From contig JAIOYV010000015.1 of NCBI GenBank assembly GCA_021740905.1, positions 22,119-86,118 on the forward strand: a stretch of DNA of 64,000 nt. The letters run 5' to 3'. The position numbers and the translations under genes were made by a program. Shown piece by piece: positions 44,701 to 53,698 of this stretch (the first letter of the stretch is position 1; each line of letters starts with the position of its first letter). The notes beneath the pieces were generated by a model that was not told where the DNA came from, did not search any database, and saw only the letters and a list, made by a program, of their open reading frames with translations. Origin of the DNA: Bacteroidales bacterium. Its GTDB lineage: Bacteria; Bacteroidota; Bacteroidia; Bacteroidales; M50B96.

Positions 44701-46521
44701 AATGCCCCGCATAGTGTTGCTTAAATGATGCTGGTCGAAAACCACAAAATCGACATTGGTAGCCCAGGTTGAGGCTTCTACTTCTGATGAAAAATCATCG
44801 GTTGAATAAAAGCGCATGCTCCAATTGGTCGTATTCAGATTAGGAGAACGAACACCCACAACGCCCCATGTAGAGTATGTATGATTTACCTTATAGTAGG
44901 TGGGATCGTCGGTAGTTGATACCGAAACATCAGAATTCAATGTATATATTGACCCTCCGGCTACCAAACTGAAATTGCCCCAGCTTCCATCCGAAGCTTG
45001 CAATACTCCGCCGCTTGAATAGACTTCTACCTTTACTCTTCCTTGTGCAGTTGTGATATTAGGTGTAGTCCACAAATAACTGCCATTGTTTGGTGTATTC
45101 GTAGTAATTGAAGTCCAGGTACTGCCGGCATTGGTCGAATAATAAAGCTTGCAGTACGATCCCGACAAGGATTCGTAGTTCCAGGTTATTTCCCACACAT
45201 TGCCGGCAAAGATGTCTTCGCCATTGCCATTGTGATTATAGGCAGGGTCACCAATTGGGCTTGTCAATTTAAGATGGGTTCCGTATTGCCCGCCCGGATA
45301 AAGAAAAATCAACCGGTCTATTTGCGTATAATTCCAATGGTCATCAAGACCCTCGTTCCATGTATTATGTACCACCATAAACGTATTGGATCCGACTATA
45401 TCATACCCAACACAGGCAACTGAGTGCCCCGGGATACTTGTAATAGAGGGTCTGTTTGCGTCGACCTCACCCTTGAATAAATTTAATTTGGTGGTATTTG
45501 TACCTGTGGAATACGGCGACGAAGTCCATTGGGTAAAATTGTACGAACCGCAGTTTGCAGAATTGGCGGCCCCTGTCATTCCGGGGCCAATGTTGCCTTC
45601 CGATGTGTTACCGTCCGATAGGTCGGTGTTCATATATGAAGAACACCACTGTTGGGCGGTGCTCACATTATAGTCGGTGCCACCTGGGTTATAAGTTCGT
45701 TGAAAATGGTATTTCGATAAGTTTCCATAGTCATTGCTTGAGTATTGGCTGTAATTGTCCCAATAACCTAATATCATACCTCCCGAAGTAGGGCTACAAC
45801 CATACATCCAGTCTAAATAAGGCATTACCTCATTATGCGCAATATATGAAGCTGTATTTACGCTTTTTTGAGTATTCTGTTCTCCCAGATAATACTCCCA
45901 GGAACCCTCTTCGGCCTCGGGTAGTAAAACATCCTTATCGTATTTCGAGGTAAACTCCTTGGCAAATTCCTTTTCCGACAACACCTTTCGTGGAGGGAAA
46001 ATCCGAACATACACCGAATTTCCATTCGAATCGTATTTGTAATATTTCAACAGCGGATTATAATAATATATCTTGTCGAGATGCGCCTCTTCAGAATTCA
46101 ATGCCTCGGTGGCCATCGTTTCAATTTCATCGGCAAAGGCAAACTCGTCACCCAGGGCGTTGATATAGCGGATCAAGCTGATCCTTGTCCGGTTATTTCC
46201 CATAACCAGGTTGGCGTAATCGCCATTGCCCCAGCGCGCCACTTTGGAAACGCCGTTTTCGTCGGTCTCATTTAACGATTGGAAATTTCCGTCTTTTGGA
46301 AAATCCTTGCCCAGCGCATAGTTGAAACTATATGCTACGATATTATCGCTAGCATCATAATAGGGGATGGCTTGTGCAGGCCCTGTGTTTCCCCATTTTT
46401 GGTTAGCAAATCGGTCGGCTGCTTGTTGCAACTCTTTAATAGGAATTATCTCGCCTCGTTGCTTTTGGGCAATGGCATTAATTCCTATGAAAAAACTCAA
46501 TAGTAAAAATACATGTTTCAT
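38746..46521 (-). CDS. Secreted C39-like cysteine peptidase with SprB repeats and T9SS sorting domain (paralogue)
   Basis: A 2591-residue exported protein, collinear with the 2585-aa protein at 1381-9138. The signal peptide ends INAIAQ. The peptidase motifs are conserved: YGCSPTSGGMILGYWDNY (Cys242), IPGHSVACVGYD (His366) and VHNTWNEGLDDHWNY (Asn386). A beta-solenoid centre (WEGDVSSDWNTSGNWNDNNV onward) is followed by six SprB-like repeats (about 1764-2207). The C-terminal part has the duplicated AIVKNGSGAVYWPAFGVNSI module and ends in a type A sorting domain closing VETKQMEVGR. The start has the same AAAGGAG ribosome-binding site as the paralogue. All catalytic residues are kept in both copies, which argues that both are active enzymes. 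The repeats of the two copies differ more than their termini do. The substrate is unknown. Confidence 0.88.
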   Translation of the reverse strand: MKHVFLLLSFFIGINAIAQKQRGEIIPIKELQQAADRFANQKWGNTGPAQAIPYYDASDNIVAYSFNYALGKDFPKDGNFQSLNETDENGVSKVARWGNGDYANLVMGNNRTRISLIRYINALGDEFAFADEIETMATEALNSEEAHLDKIYYYNPLLKYYKYDSNGNSVYVRIFPPRKVLSEKEFAKEFTSKYDKDVLLPEAEEGSWEYYLGEQNTQKSVNTASYIAHNEVMPYLDWMYGCSPTSGGMILGYWDNYSQYSSNDYGNLSKYHFQRTYNPGGTDYNVSTAQQWCSSYMNTDLSDGNTSEGNIGPGMTGAANSANCGSYNFTQWTSSPYSTGTNTTKLNLFKGEVDANRPSITSIPGHSVACVGYDIVGSNTFMVVHNTWNEGLDDHWNYTQIDRLIFLYPGGQYGTHLKLTSPIGDPAYNHNGNGEDIFAGNVWEITWNYESLSGSYCKLYYSTNAGSTWTSITTNTPNNGSYLWTTPNITTAQGRVKVEVYSSGGVLQASDGSWGNFSLVAGGSIYTLNSDVSVSTTDDPTYYKVNHTYSTWGVVGVRSPNLNTTNWSMRFYSTDDFSSEVEASTWATNVDFVVFDQHHLSNTMRGIKCYLASGSGDGRTEFEGFSETLVLNTPQVHAWPADDVVEIWDVNLAAGTYKFTMNYNSGSANLDMALFSSYGGGPYYQNRGDYLAHSSNGGTSNESFFVTVPASDYYGLVVWANDANAANVTITVVPTTAGLWEGDVSSDWNTSGNWNDNNVPTSTTDVVIPSGTPYSPYVNLAYANAKTLTVESGATLLIGAYDLDVQDEIHVYGTIAMNNINADLYSWGDIYWESGSQANMTANGEFRVYGDWNFEAGANVQLTNGNTWFSGSDLTYIRCYDADCSFNDVYSAKTGGAYIGVSYLSTDDLHISGDITISSSSAFNSYSQEKIVLNGSFANNGGHFLCNYGTFEFAGSPVTDLKPNVGDYFQDLIINVATDVDLMNTYSDSLVIKGDLTISSGIFDSNGNTITIVGDWLNYVGAEGFLESTGKVIFDGTSGINYCYGETFYDVTKTSGATYLHFYGPTSINNNFYCYGFAWADETMYVDNLFLNSTGKFTANSSGIVNIDDLDMGFTIFGIYLYGTLFANNGHITVGDIAEDGLYGTFRVSGTNGLLDISQDASTYIDLNGTIDISGGTMNVNGGSGTSYWPYTANASITMSGGVLDFTDNSILIYNSGSYSLTTNITGGVIRTDHNLSVYDDFNPTGGTFEFYGTLDSYFAWTATNAAMYNLHINKTANSVISNANAIYISNDLTIDGGILVPPETLYVGGDWTNNVGASAFTEGTNMVTFYGPNRSDLTTDETFYNLALDKSYAYFDGLVVLTNLTANVSNNVHIIDGTFEMDANVIVDINGNLLIESGAGFNTNDAGTQVFLAGNLTDNNATITTVVGLECIASGTFTFDGATNQHTYFSAPAMEFGTIILDKTSSSALLNHNDFRILGDIDIQNGGWDDGTSGLNYYLEGDLTVLATGGWWDHTCTLYFEGNIQQYNEAGALGSSYMSHVVINSSNTSGGVELNSSLIILLSNKLDINAGTLWTNGNLIRINNGNLDINNGAELNMDDNSHLYLGNASLLAINSGGTLNAIGTQGNEVVFESNDLMFWEFSCFSGGTMAAEWCTFKEVDSYGVYFWPGGIVDTNHPFNHCTFLPGEPGGALVFFENNQTFTINYANFPSQGASAYNAAKQSDWGQVTFLNYTGSFAGEANDYDPNNRLIWTNDISVTDLTSHVSCNGANDGMINIITTGGTSAYTYLWSDGSTLMNRTGLAGGIYSVTVTDFYGAEKTHTVAVYEPLPYLINPSVTNASCFGANNGELSFYLTGGTPPDIILWSNGVTSTYNPGLAAGTYTVTCTDAHSCVVTGIYTVTEPPEIMVTGVVSDPTTFGGSDGYINASVSSGVPPYSYLWSNGEATQDIFGLSAGYYTISVTDAGGCTNSETFQVLDGSVPTLAVSGTVYDVSCYGEADGVIQLNIIGGVPPFTFSWSNSATSGVVYDLSAGSYQVTVSDGASQTASASFTVFEPSDLTLSETISYIDCFGAGTNSISVAVSGGTPPYSYNWSNGANTPVITGISPGTYNLTVVDAHSCYQFASYTYLSGPPAMAIASASVNVTTNGGSDGTITLNVTGGVPPYSFIWSNGATSQNLVGLSAGFYHVTAYDSNSCEAYETVEITEPGGLDIQYIVLPLGWSIMSTYINPVDPLTNVVFAPIVSNTAIVKNGSGAVYWPAFGVNSIGNMILGQGYQVKMNVANSTLEVSGTAAVPESTSVSIQAGWSIIGYLRQVPGDAVTMMSPIVANVAILKNGAGAVYWPAFGVNSIGNMMPGQGYQIKMNVTSVLYYPSNSVSSKSDMVAQQPVYFTLPVPTDNNMTLGIPETAFDALPMMGDEIGVFDSHELLVGAGVYSGGNTAITLWGNDELSTETDGLQAGNGFGISIWDGISEKQVSVENWTQGDGHYEQNDVQIVGKMRLVSKDETTFRLDQNMPNPFKSNTRISFFLPEESEISLTVFDILGNEIEVLARGSFPAGNHTIEMKSVNYATGNYFYRLIANDFVETKQMEVGR

Positions 46522-47203
46522 TTTTAACTCCTTTTATTTTGATTTATAAAATACAGATTTATTCATTTTTTCCCCTCCATGGCCCTTTCCTTTCCTAATA
46601 TTGAGGTTCAAAATTGTTTTTCAAAGTAGATTGTGAGTCTGAGTATCTTTGAATACGAATCAAATTTATGAAAAAAAGAAACTGATTTAAGGGCTGGCTC
46701 TAATTTAGAAGTAAAAAATATTCAGCATTGACAATAATCGAAATCTAGAGACAAATCGGACTAATTTGGATATTAGTTGATTTTCGTTATTAAAAGATGA
46801 CTATGTCTATTAGTATCATGTAATCAGAGAATTTGATGTCAATTGTGAATTTCAGTGTGGAAATTTATTGAGAGATTTAAAAAAGGCAACAGCTTGGGAT
46901 TGTTATTTAGAATGAGTCTATAAAACATTTCGATTCACAAGCTCAAAGAGGCTAAGTAAGTCTTATGAAGTAGATGGGAAGGCAGTCTTAGCCCCTTTGG
47001 AGGAATTGAATGGATAGCTCCAGTAATTATCTATAAAAAAAACACCTTTTTAGGCAACCCGAAAATATATTCTACTGTCTTTGCATAAGTACTAAACAAT
47101 TAAAAAGAAATTTCTTCCGGCTAGCTCTTTTTTATTATTGAAACTGCACATTTCAATAGAAAGAAAATGTGATATACTTTTATTAATCTTAATCCTGACA
47201 GAC
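46522..47203. promoter_or_regulatory. Divergent intergenic region between two giant genes
   Basis: About 680 AT-rich bases separate the divergent 2591-aa gene and the plus-strand paralogue array. It must hold both promoters. I see a strong AAAGGAG ribosome-binding site for the minus-strand gene, but no gene, long repeat or confident promoter box. A frame extending upstream of 47204 lacks a signal-peptide-compatible start. Confidence 0.4.
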
Positions 47204-50200
47204 ATGAAATGGAAGCTATCTACTTTACTTTTTGTTTTTTTGTTTTTTTCTTCATCAATTCTTTTTGGACAATATCTTGGGCCAGGCTCTAATTGGTATT
47301 TTGGAAGCCTGGCGGGAATGACCTGGTGTACTTTACAGCCTAATGGCGACCCAATGTACTTAATGGATGGTATGGTTGCCACCCAAGAAGGTGTGGCCAC
47401 AATTTCAGACAACTCATGCAATTTACTGTTTTATACCGATGGGATTACCGTATGGAATGCCAATCATCAACCCATGGCAAATTCGTTGTCAATTTCGCCA
47501 GGGGGATCACTTACCGGAGATCCTTCATCAACTCAATCGGGAGTAATTGTCCCTAAACCAATGGATGCGAACACCTACTATATTTTTTCGGTTGATGCTG
47601 AAGCTTATAGTGGTGGCTTGGCCTTTTCTCGTGTCGATATGACCGCCAATTCAGGCTTGGGGGACATTGATCTCGCTCAGAAAAACGTCACCTTATTTAC
47701 ACCATCCACCGAAAAAATTGCTGCCGTAAACCATGACAATGGTACGGATATCTGGGTGATTACCCACCAATGGAACAATAACCAGTTTAACGCCTACTTA
47801 GTTACAAGCTCCGGGGTCCAATATACCTCGCCGGTGATCACAAGTATTGGGATCATACATACCGGGACTTCCGGAAACTCCCGGGGATATATGAAGGCTT
47901 CCCCGGGTGGCGGGATGGTTGCCCTGGGAATTGAGGGGATGAATGTTTGGGAATTGCTCAGTTTTGACAACTCAACAGGACAATTGTCAAATGTTATCAC
48001 TCTTGACTATACGAACAACGACGATTGCTATGGCATTGAGTTTTCAGCCGACGAACATTACCTATATGGAAGTGAACGATTTGGCTACGATCTTCATCAA
48101 TGGGATGTTTCATTAGCCACATCTACTGCAATTATAGCCTCACACCAAATAGTAGCAACCCTTAGCAGCCCTAGTGGGGGAGCACTTCAATTAGCCCCCG
48201 ATCAGAAAATATATATGGCCCGCAACAATTCGAAATATCTGGGCCGGATTAACGAACCTACTATCGGTGGTAACAACTGTAATTATGTCGATCAGGCCGT
48301 GCTGTTGGGACCGGATTTAGCTACTGCACGTACATCGAAGGAAGGATTGCCATCCTTTTTTCAAACCTTCTTTACCGGTGGTCCATATCCAATAACAACC
48401 TCCTGCTACTTTGATACAGTTTTCCTCGAAGTCCCCAACCCGCAAGGTTTGGATTCGGCCTGGTGGAATTTCAATTACCCTTCGTCCGACACCAACTTTC
48501 ATTATCAGGGGACCGAGAGTGAGGTCTGGTTTATTTACCCTGCCGGGGGAATTTATACTGTTGAATTGATCACCAAACATGGAAATTTTTTCGATACTCT
48601 TTATATTGATGTCTATTTCTCGCAATTGCCTGTTGTAAACCTTGGCCCCGATGTGACACTTTGCGAAGGCGATTCCCTTGTTATTGATTTATCGTTCAAC
48701 GACCAGTTTGCTCTTGATGGTTCTTGCGATTATTTGTGGGAAGCCGATTTGGGTACACAAATCTTTTATGATTCATCCGCAACTTACTCAATCAACCAAC
48801 CCGGAGTGTATACCGTGGAAGTTTATGCCGATTCAATTTGTGGGTCAACGACTGATGTCATCTCTGTTTCCTACAACAATGTACAAATCGACCTGGGGCC
48901 GGATATCACAACCGGTTTGTGCCAGGGCGATCCATATCCATTGGATGCAACCTATTCTAATTTCACCTATGGAATTTCATATTATACCTGGAACACGGGT
49001 TCCAATCAGCCAGTCTTGCAGGTGGACACAACAGGTATTTACTCAGTAACTGTTACCAACGGACTATGTAGTTTCACCGATTCGATTTATGTTGAGTTCG
49101 GTCTTCCGCTTACCATGCCCTTAGGCGCTACCATTAATTTTTGCCCCGGCGACACGGTGATGCTTGATGCGATGAACCCGGGGGCAACTTATTCATGGTC
49201 TACTGGGGATTCTGCTCAAATTATTAGCGCAACCACTACCGGCATGTACACGGTTTCCATCACCAATGCGTGCGGATACATTGTGGATAATATTATCCTT
49301 TGGCAGTTGGATACCCCTATGGTCGATCTTGGCTCCGACATCTCAATTTGCGAGGGCATTCCTCAAATCCTTAGTGCATATACACCTAATTGCTTTTACC
49401 TCTGGTCGACCGGTGATACTTTGCCTGAAGTTTTTGTCTTGGGAGCCGGCACTTATTCTGTCACGGCAACCAATATGTGCGCCTCTGTCACGGATGAAAT
49501 CGTTGTATCTGCCGACACCTTCTTGACAGGTTTTAATCTCGGAAACGATACTTCGGTATGCAGTGGTTTTGTGCTCGATTGTGGTTATCCTGATTTGGAA
49601 TATCTTTGGTCTACCGGCGAAACTACCCAGTCGATCATGATTACCCAATCGGATGACTATAGTGTCGATATTACAAACCTGTGTGGCATCTTTGCCGATA
49701 TAATCCATATCGATATTATTGAAATGAATGTTGATTTGGGGGATGACACTGTTTTATGTCCCGGGTCGGTCATAACACTCGATGCCCAAAACCCTGGCTC
49801 GGTGTATATCTGGTCTAATGGCGCAATGACACAGACTACCGAAATTAACCAGCCAGGGATGGTTTGGCTATGGGTAACAAACATCTGCGAAACCCAGGGG
49901 GACACTCTCTTTGTTTCGGAATACGACCTTAGCCTCGATATCGGGAACGACACTTCGCTTTGCGAAGGCGACAACCTGTGGCTCGATGCAGGCCACCCAA
50001 CAGCCAACGTTTTATGGTCGACCGGCGACACAACCCACAACATCGAAGTAGACCAGACAGGGAACTATGCTGTGACAGTTTCTCATTTTTGTGGCGACCT
50101 GTCGGATACCATTGATGTGACTATAAACCCATCGCCATTAATTAATTTTGGAGGTGATACCTTGGATGTTTCGGGTCCCCCTCCATTTACTCTTAACCCT

Positions 50201-50605
50201 CAAACAACTGGGATTAGCTATCTATGGTCAAATGGCTCCACCGACTCAATTGCTACAATATATGGATGGGGTATGTATAGCGTTACTATCACAAATGAGT
50301 ACGGTTGCACAACAATAGACAGTGTATTAGTTTTATCAAATGGAGCTATAACAAATGTGGAAAAAAATGAGCAACTGAATATCTATCCAAATCCTGCCCA
50401 GAACAAACTCTTTATCGAAACAGGAGGTATAAAGGTCGAAGAAATCCGGGTTTATAATTCTCTCGGAAGCCTCATCTCCCAGATTCAAAATATTGAATAC
50501 CCTATTGAGGTAAACACACAAAACCTTTCGGAAGGGATTTATTTTGTGAAGATATTGGCAAAGGATAATGAAGTGGCGATTAAGTCATTTTCTGTGATAC
50601 GGTAA
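47204..50605 (+). CDS. T9SS-exported propeller/Ig-repeat protein, paralogue 1
   Basis: A protein of 1133 residues from the ATG at 47204, chosen because MKWKLSTLLFVFLFFSSSIL-FGQ is a clean signal peptide; an in-frame ATG 22 codons upstream would bury it. Residues about 22-390 form a propeller-like domain with GSNWYFGSLAGMTW, LLFYTDGITVWN, DPSSTQSGVIVPKP, RGYMKASPGGGMV, EFSADEHYLYGSE and GGALQLAPDQKIYMA. A PKD-like segment follows (WWNFNYPSSDTNFHYQGT). Then come about seven Ig-like repeats of 80 residues (VDLGDDTVLCPGSVITLDAQ, then YIWSNGAMTQTTEI). It ends in a type A sorting domain (NIYPNPAQNKLFIE to KSFSVIR). It is the first of five tandem paralogues. Probably a surface-attached or released adhesin; no enzyme motif is seen. 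Confidence 0.88.
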   Translation: MKWKLSTLLFVFLFFSSSILFGQYLGPGSNWYFGSLAGMTWCTLQPNGDPMYLMDGMVATQEGVATISDNSCNLLFYTDGITVWNANHQPMANSLSISPGGSLTGDPSSTQSGVIVPKPMDANTYYIFSVDAEAYSGGLAFSRVDMTANSGLGDIDLAQKNVTLFTPSTEKIAAVNHDNGTDIWVITHQWNNNQFNAYLVTSSGVQYTSPVITSIGIIHTGTSGNSRGYMKASPGGGMVALGIEGMNVWELLSFDNSTGQLSNVITLDYTNNDDCYGIEFSADEHYLYGSERFGYDLHQWDVSLATSTAIIASHQIVATLSSPSGGALQLAPDQKIYMARNNSKYLGRINEPTIGGNNCNYVDQAVLLGPDLATARTSKEGLPSFFQTFFTGGPYPITTSCYFDTVFLEVPNPQGLDSAWWNFNYPSSDTNFHYQGTESEVWFIYPAGGIYTVELITKHGNFFDTLYIDVYFSQLPVVNLGPDVTLCEGDSLVIDLSFNDQFALDGSCDYLWEADLGTQIFYDSSATYSINQPGVYTVEVYADSICGSTTDVISVSYNNVQIDLGPDITTGLCQGDPYPLDATYSNFTYGISYYTWNTGSNQPVLQVDTTGIYSVTVTNGLCSFTDSIYVEFGLPLTMPLGATINFCPGDTVMLDAMNPGATYSWSTGDSAQIISATTTGMYTVSITNACGYIVDNIILWQLDTPMVDLGSDISICEGIPQILSAYTPNCFYLWSTGDTLPEVFVLGAGTYSVTATNMCASVTDEIVVSADTFLTGFNLGNDTSVCSGFVLDCGYPDLEYLWSTGETTQSIMITQSDDYSVDITNLCGIFADIIHIDIIEMNVDLGDDTVLCPGSVITLDAQNPGSVYIWSNGAMTQTTEINQPGMVWLWVTNICETQGDTLFVSEYDLSLDIGNDTSLCEGDNLWLDAGHPTANVLWSTGDTTHNIEVDQTGNYAVTVSHFCGDLSDTIDVTINPSPLINFGGDTLDVSGPPPFTLNPQTTGISYLWSNGSTDSIATIYGWGMYSVTITNEYGCTTIDSVLVLSNGAITNVEKNEQLNIYPNPAQNKLFIETGGIKVEEIRVYNSLGSLISQIQNIEYPIEVNTQNLSEGIYFVKILAKDNEVAIKSFSVIR

Positions 50606-50667
50606 ATTATTTTCATTGAAATTGTGTCGCCACCTAAGGGGCTATGTAGTCGGTATTGATTGTTGTT

Positions 50668-50730
50668 CTACCATACTTCCGCCCCTATTTCGGGACTAAA
50701 AGTAGTCCCGTAGGGATGATAGTATGGTAG
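50668..50730. repeat. Extended hairpin element with CTACCATACT termini
   Basis: The outer arms CTACCATACT and AGTATGGTAG are perfect 10-bp inverted repeats. Nested inside are CCCTA/TAGGG and CGGGACTA/TAGTCCCG around a 4-base loop. It lies 63 bases beyond the stop of paralogue 1 and could act as a terminator or be a miniature mobile element. A partial copy is at 56031. Confidence 0.75.
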
Positions 50731-50858
50731 ATATTTGATTTCGTTAATGCATATAGTGCCTTAGGTACGACAGGTTATGAATGAAAAAAATGGATAGGAT
50801 ATCTTTTCTCAGAATAATATTGTATTTTCGCTAAAACAATAGCCAAAACCCGAAAACT

Positions 50859-53417
50859 ATGAAAGCTAAGATTTTTACTTTTCTCCTATCCGTTTTTCTT
50901 TTTTCAACCTCACCGATCCATGCTCAATACATCGGCCCTGGCTCGAACTGGTATTTTGGCGATCAGGCCGGTGTAAGCTGGTGCACCTTGCAAGCCAATG
51001 GCGACCCTATATATTTAATGGATGGTATGGTCGACACCAACGAAGGCGTGGCTACCCTATCGGACAACAATTGCAATTTGCTGTTTTATACCGATGGAAT
51101 TATAGTTTGGAACGCCCTTCACCAGCCCATGTCAAATTCATTACCAACTTCACCTGGTGGCACCCTTACCGGCGATCCTTCCTCCTCACAATCGGGAATA
51201 ATTATTCCAAAACCACAGGATACAAATACCTATTATATTTTTTCTGTTGATGTTGAATATGGGTCTGAGGGCCTGGCGTATTCTCGTGTTGACATGACCG
51301 CTAATAGTGGCTTGGGTGATATTGACACTACTGAGAAGAACGTTCCATTATTTAATCCAACTACTGAAAAAATCACTGCAGTATATCATTATAATGGAAC
51401 CGATATATGGGTTATTACCCATCCCGGGGGAACGAATCAGTTTGTGGCCTATTTGGTGACAAACATGGGTGTTCAGAGCCTAAGCCCCGTGATTACAAGT
51501 ATTGGATCTTGGCACACAGGTGGCTATGGAAGTCAACGTGGCTGCATGAAAGCTTCGCCGGGGGGTGGAATGATTTGCGTGGGAATCGAATTGTTGGATA
51601 TTTGGGAATTGTTACAATTTAACAATGCTACCGGGCAATTATCGAATCCTGTTACCCTCGATTACCCTTCAAACGACGATTGTTATGGAGTTGAGTTTTC
51701 AGCCGACGAACATTACCTTTATGGAAGCGAACGTTGGGGCTACGACATTCACCAGTGGGATGTGTCGGTTTACAACCCATCCACTATATTAGCCTCGCAC
51801 CAAATTGTGGCCACAACCAGCACGGCCAACGGAGGGGCACTTCAGTTAGCACCCGATCATAAGATATATCTGTCCAGAAGTGGAACCTATTATCTCGGAA
51901 GAATTAACCAACCTAACTTGGGAGGAGCCGCATGTAACTATGTCGACCAGGCTGTGTTGTTAGGCCCTGACACAAATTCGGCCCGCAACTCCAAGGAGGG
52001 TTTACCAACTTTAATTGCAACCTTCTTCAATCAGGCCGATTTTACTTTCAGGAACAGTTGCTACAACGACACAGTGTTTTTCTATATCCCCGATCCGCAA
52101 GGTCTTGATTCGGCCTGGTGGAATTTTAATTATCCTTCAACCGACACAAACTATCATTATCAGGGAACGCAAAGTGAAGAATATTTTATTTACTCCGCAG
52201 GAGGTTTATATACTGTTGAACTAATCACTTTGCATGGAACTGTCCTTGATACCTTTTACACTGATGTTTACTTTTCCCAAACACCTGTTGTAAACCTTGG
52301 ACCCGACATGACCCTTTGCCCGGGCGATTCCCTCTTTTTCGATTTGTCCTTCAACAATCAATATGCCCTTGATGGTTCCTGCGATTATTTCTGGGAAGCT
52401 ACACTCGGAACTCAAACTTTGGTCGATTCGTCAGCCACTTATGCGATTACCCAGGCAGGAGTGTTTACTGTTACTGTTCTTGCCGATTCGGTTTGTGGTT
52501 TTGTGTCAGATATGATTCATGTAGACTACTCCATTTTGAATGTTGATTTGGGTGCCGATACGCTTATCTGTCCAGACGATACACTTACACTTAATGCCCA
52601 ATACCCCGGCCTGTCTTACGCATGGTCGACTGGCGAAACTACCCAGACTGTAAATATCTCACAGGCCGGGTTGGTTTGGGTGGAAGTAACGGATACCTGT
52701 GGCACAGTTGCCGATTCCATGATTATTTCGGAATATGATATGAACCTCGACCTTGGGAATGATACCTCCTATTGCGATAATGACTTGCTCGTTCTGGATG
52801 CAGAACATCCTGGAGCTACTTATTTCTGGTCGACAGGAGAAAGCACCCAGACTATCGAAGCTTTGCAGACAGGCATATATGCGCTTACTGTTTCGCAATT
52901 CTGTGGCGACCTTTTGGATGAAATTGATGTGGTTGTCAACCCAACGCCGACTGTCGATTTTGGCATGGACACAATTGTTGTTTATGGGGGAGGTGCAATA
53001 ACACTCGATCCAAATGCAACAGGAACTACCTACCAATGGTCGGATGGGACGAACGGTCTAACTGGAATTGCGTCATGTACCAATGCATATAGCGTAACCG
53101 TGACCAATGAATATGGTTGCGTTGGAGAAGGAAGTGTGTTCGTGTTGTTCCATGAAGGTATTGTGGAATCAAATATCGAAGACCAAATAGTAGTCTATCC
53201 AAACCCTGTTCAAAATAAGCTTTATATTTCGGTGGATAATTTATGGATTGAGGAAGTCAGGATTTACAATTCAATTGGAAGCTTCATATCTCAATTAGAA
53301 AATATTGAAGGCTCCCTAGAAATAAACACCCAAAACCTTTCCGAAGGGATTTATTTTGTTAAGATTAGGACAAAGGATAATGAAGTGGCGATTAAGTCAT
53401 TTTCGGTGGTGAGGTGA
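50859..53417 (+). CDS. T9SS-exported propeller/Ig-repeat protein, paralogue 2
   Basis: An 852-residue protein. The signal peptide MKAKIFTFLLSVFLFSTSPI ends at HAQ. The N-terminal domain (about 24-390) repeats the family motifs: GSNWYFGDQAGVSWCTLQAN, LLFYTDGIIVWNALHQPM, DPSSSQSGIIIPKP, RGCMKASPGGGMI and EFSADEHYLYGSERWGYDIH. A PKD-like segment (AWWNFNYPSTDTNYHYQGT) follows, then four Ig-like repeats (VDLGADTLICPDDTLTLNAQ type) and a type A sorting domain (VVYPNPVQNKLYISVDNLW to KSFSVVR). It is shorter than paralogue 1 by about three Ig-like repeats, so repeat number is the main variable in the family. Its own promoter is likely because 253 non-coding bases with a hairpin precede it. Confidence 0.88.
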   Translation: MKAKIFTFLLSVFLFSTSPIHAQYIGPGSNWYFGDQAGVSWCTLQANGDPIYLMDGMVDTNEGVATLSDNNCNLLFYTDGIIVWNALHQPMSNSLPTSPGGTLTGDPSSSQSGIIIPKPQDTNTYYIFSVDVEYGSEGLAYSRVDMTANSGLGDIDTTEKNVPLFNPTTEKITAVYHYNGTDIWVITHPGGTNQFVAYLVTNMGVQSLSPVITSIGSWHTGGYGSQRGCMKASPGGGMICVGIELLDIWELLQFNNATGQLSNPVTLDYPSNDDCYGVEFSADEHYLYGSERWGYDIHQWDVSVYNPSTILASHQIVATTSTANGGALQLAPDHKIYLSRSGTYYLGRINQPNLGGAACNYVDQAVLLGPDTNSARNSKEGLPTLIATFFNQADFTFRNSCYNDTVFFYIPDPQGLDSAWWNFNYPSTDTNYHYQGTQSEEYFIYSAGGLYTVELITLHGTVLDTFYTDVYFSQTPVVNLGPDMTLCPGDSLFFDLSFNNQYALDGSCDYFWEATLGTQTLVDSSATYAITQAGVFTVTVLADSVCGFVSDMIHVDYSILNVDLGADTLICPDDTLTLNAQYPGLSYAWSTGETTQTVNISQAGLVWVEVTDTCGTVADSMIISEYDMNLDLGNDTSYCDNDLLVLDAEHPGATYFWSTGESTQTIEALQTGIYALTVSQFCGDLLDEIDVVVNPTPTVDFGMDTIVVYGGGAITLDPNATGTTYQWSDGTNGLTGIASCTNAYSVTVTNEYGCVGEGSVFVLFHEGIVESNIEDQIVVYPNPVQNKLYISVDNLWIEEVRIYNSIGSFISQLENIEGSLEINTQNLSEGIYFVKIRTKDNEVAIKSFSVVR

Positions 53418-53454
53418 GATTAATTGTTGATCGCTTTTTATTCATCCATCCCAA

Positions 53455-53477
53455 CCCTTCCTTAAAACAAGGAAGGG
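53455..53477 (+). terminator. Hairpin terminator after paralogue 2
   Basis: CCCTTCCTT and AAGGAAGGG form a perfect 9-bp stem with a 5-base loop, 38 bases beyond the stop codon at 53417. The sequence that follows is only weakly T-rich (CTTGTCTCTGTTGTTT). Confidence 0.65.
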
Positions 53478-53533
53478 CTTGTCTCTGTTGTTTATAAACG
53501 AAGAAATTGCAAGGGTCCAGACTACATAAATGA

Positions 53534-53698
53534 TTATTGTCGAATGACCTCGTCCAGGCCGGGGCATTGGCTCAAATCAACCCAAAAGTTAGTGCCCCTT
53601 TGGACAGAACAAGAATGAGAGCTTTACACAAACTGATGGATGGAAGAAAGAAGTCAGCGGTTGAACGTTTGAAGTGCACAAATACCCAAGAACTATGA
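53534..53698 (+). other. Possible remnant coding stretch of unknown origin
   Basis: A 54-codon open frame without a start codon at its beginning reads, in part, NDLVQAGALAQINPKVSAPL, then DRTRMRALHKLMDGRKKSAV. The composition looks protein-like, with an amphipathic basic C-terminal helix, but I do not recognise the family. It sits in the 406-base gap between paralogues 2 and 3. The rest of that gap holds a terminator and nothing else recognisable. Confidence 0.25.

Noticed and set aside
47138..47203. Upstream in-frame ATG as the start of paralogue 1
   Set aside because: It would place 22 extra residues before a clean signal peptide. The ATG at 47204 gives the same N-terminal layout as the four paralogues.
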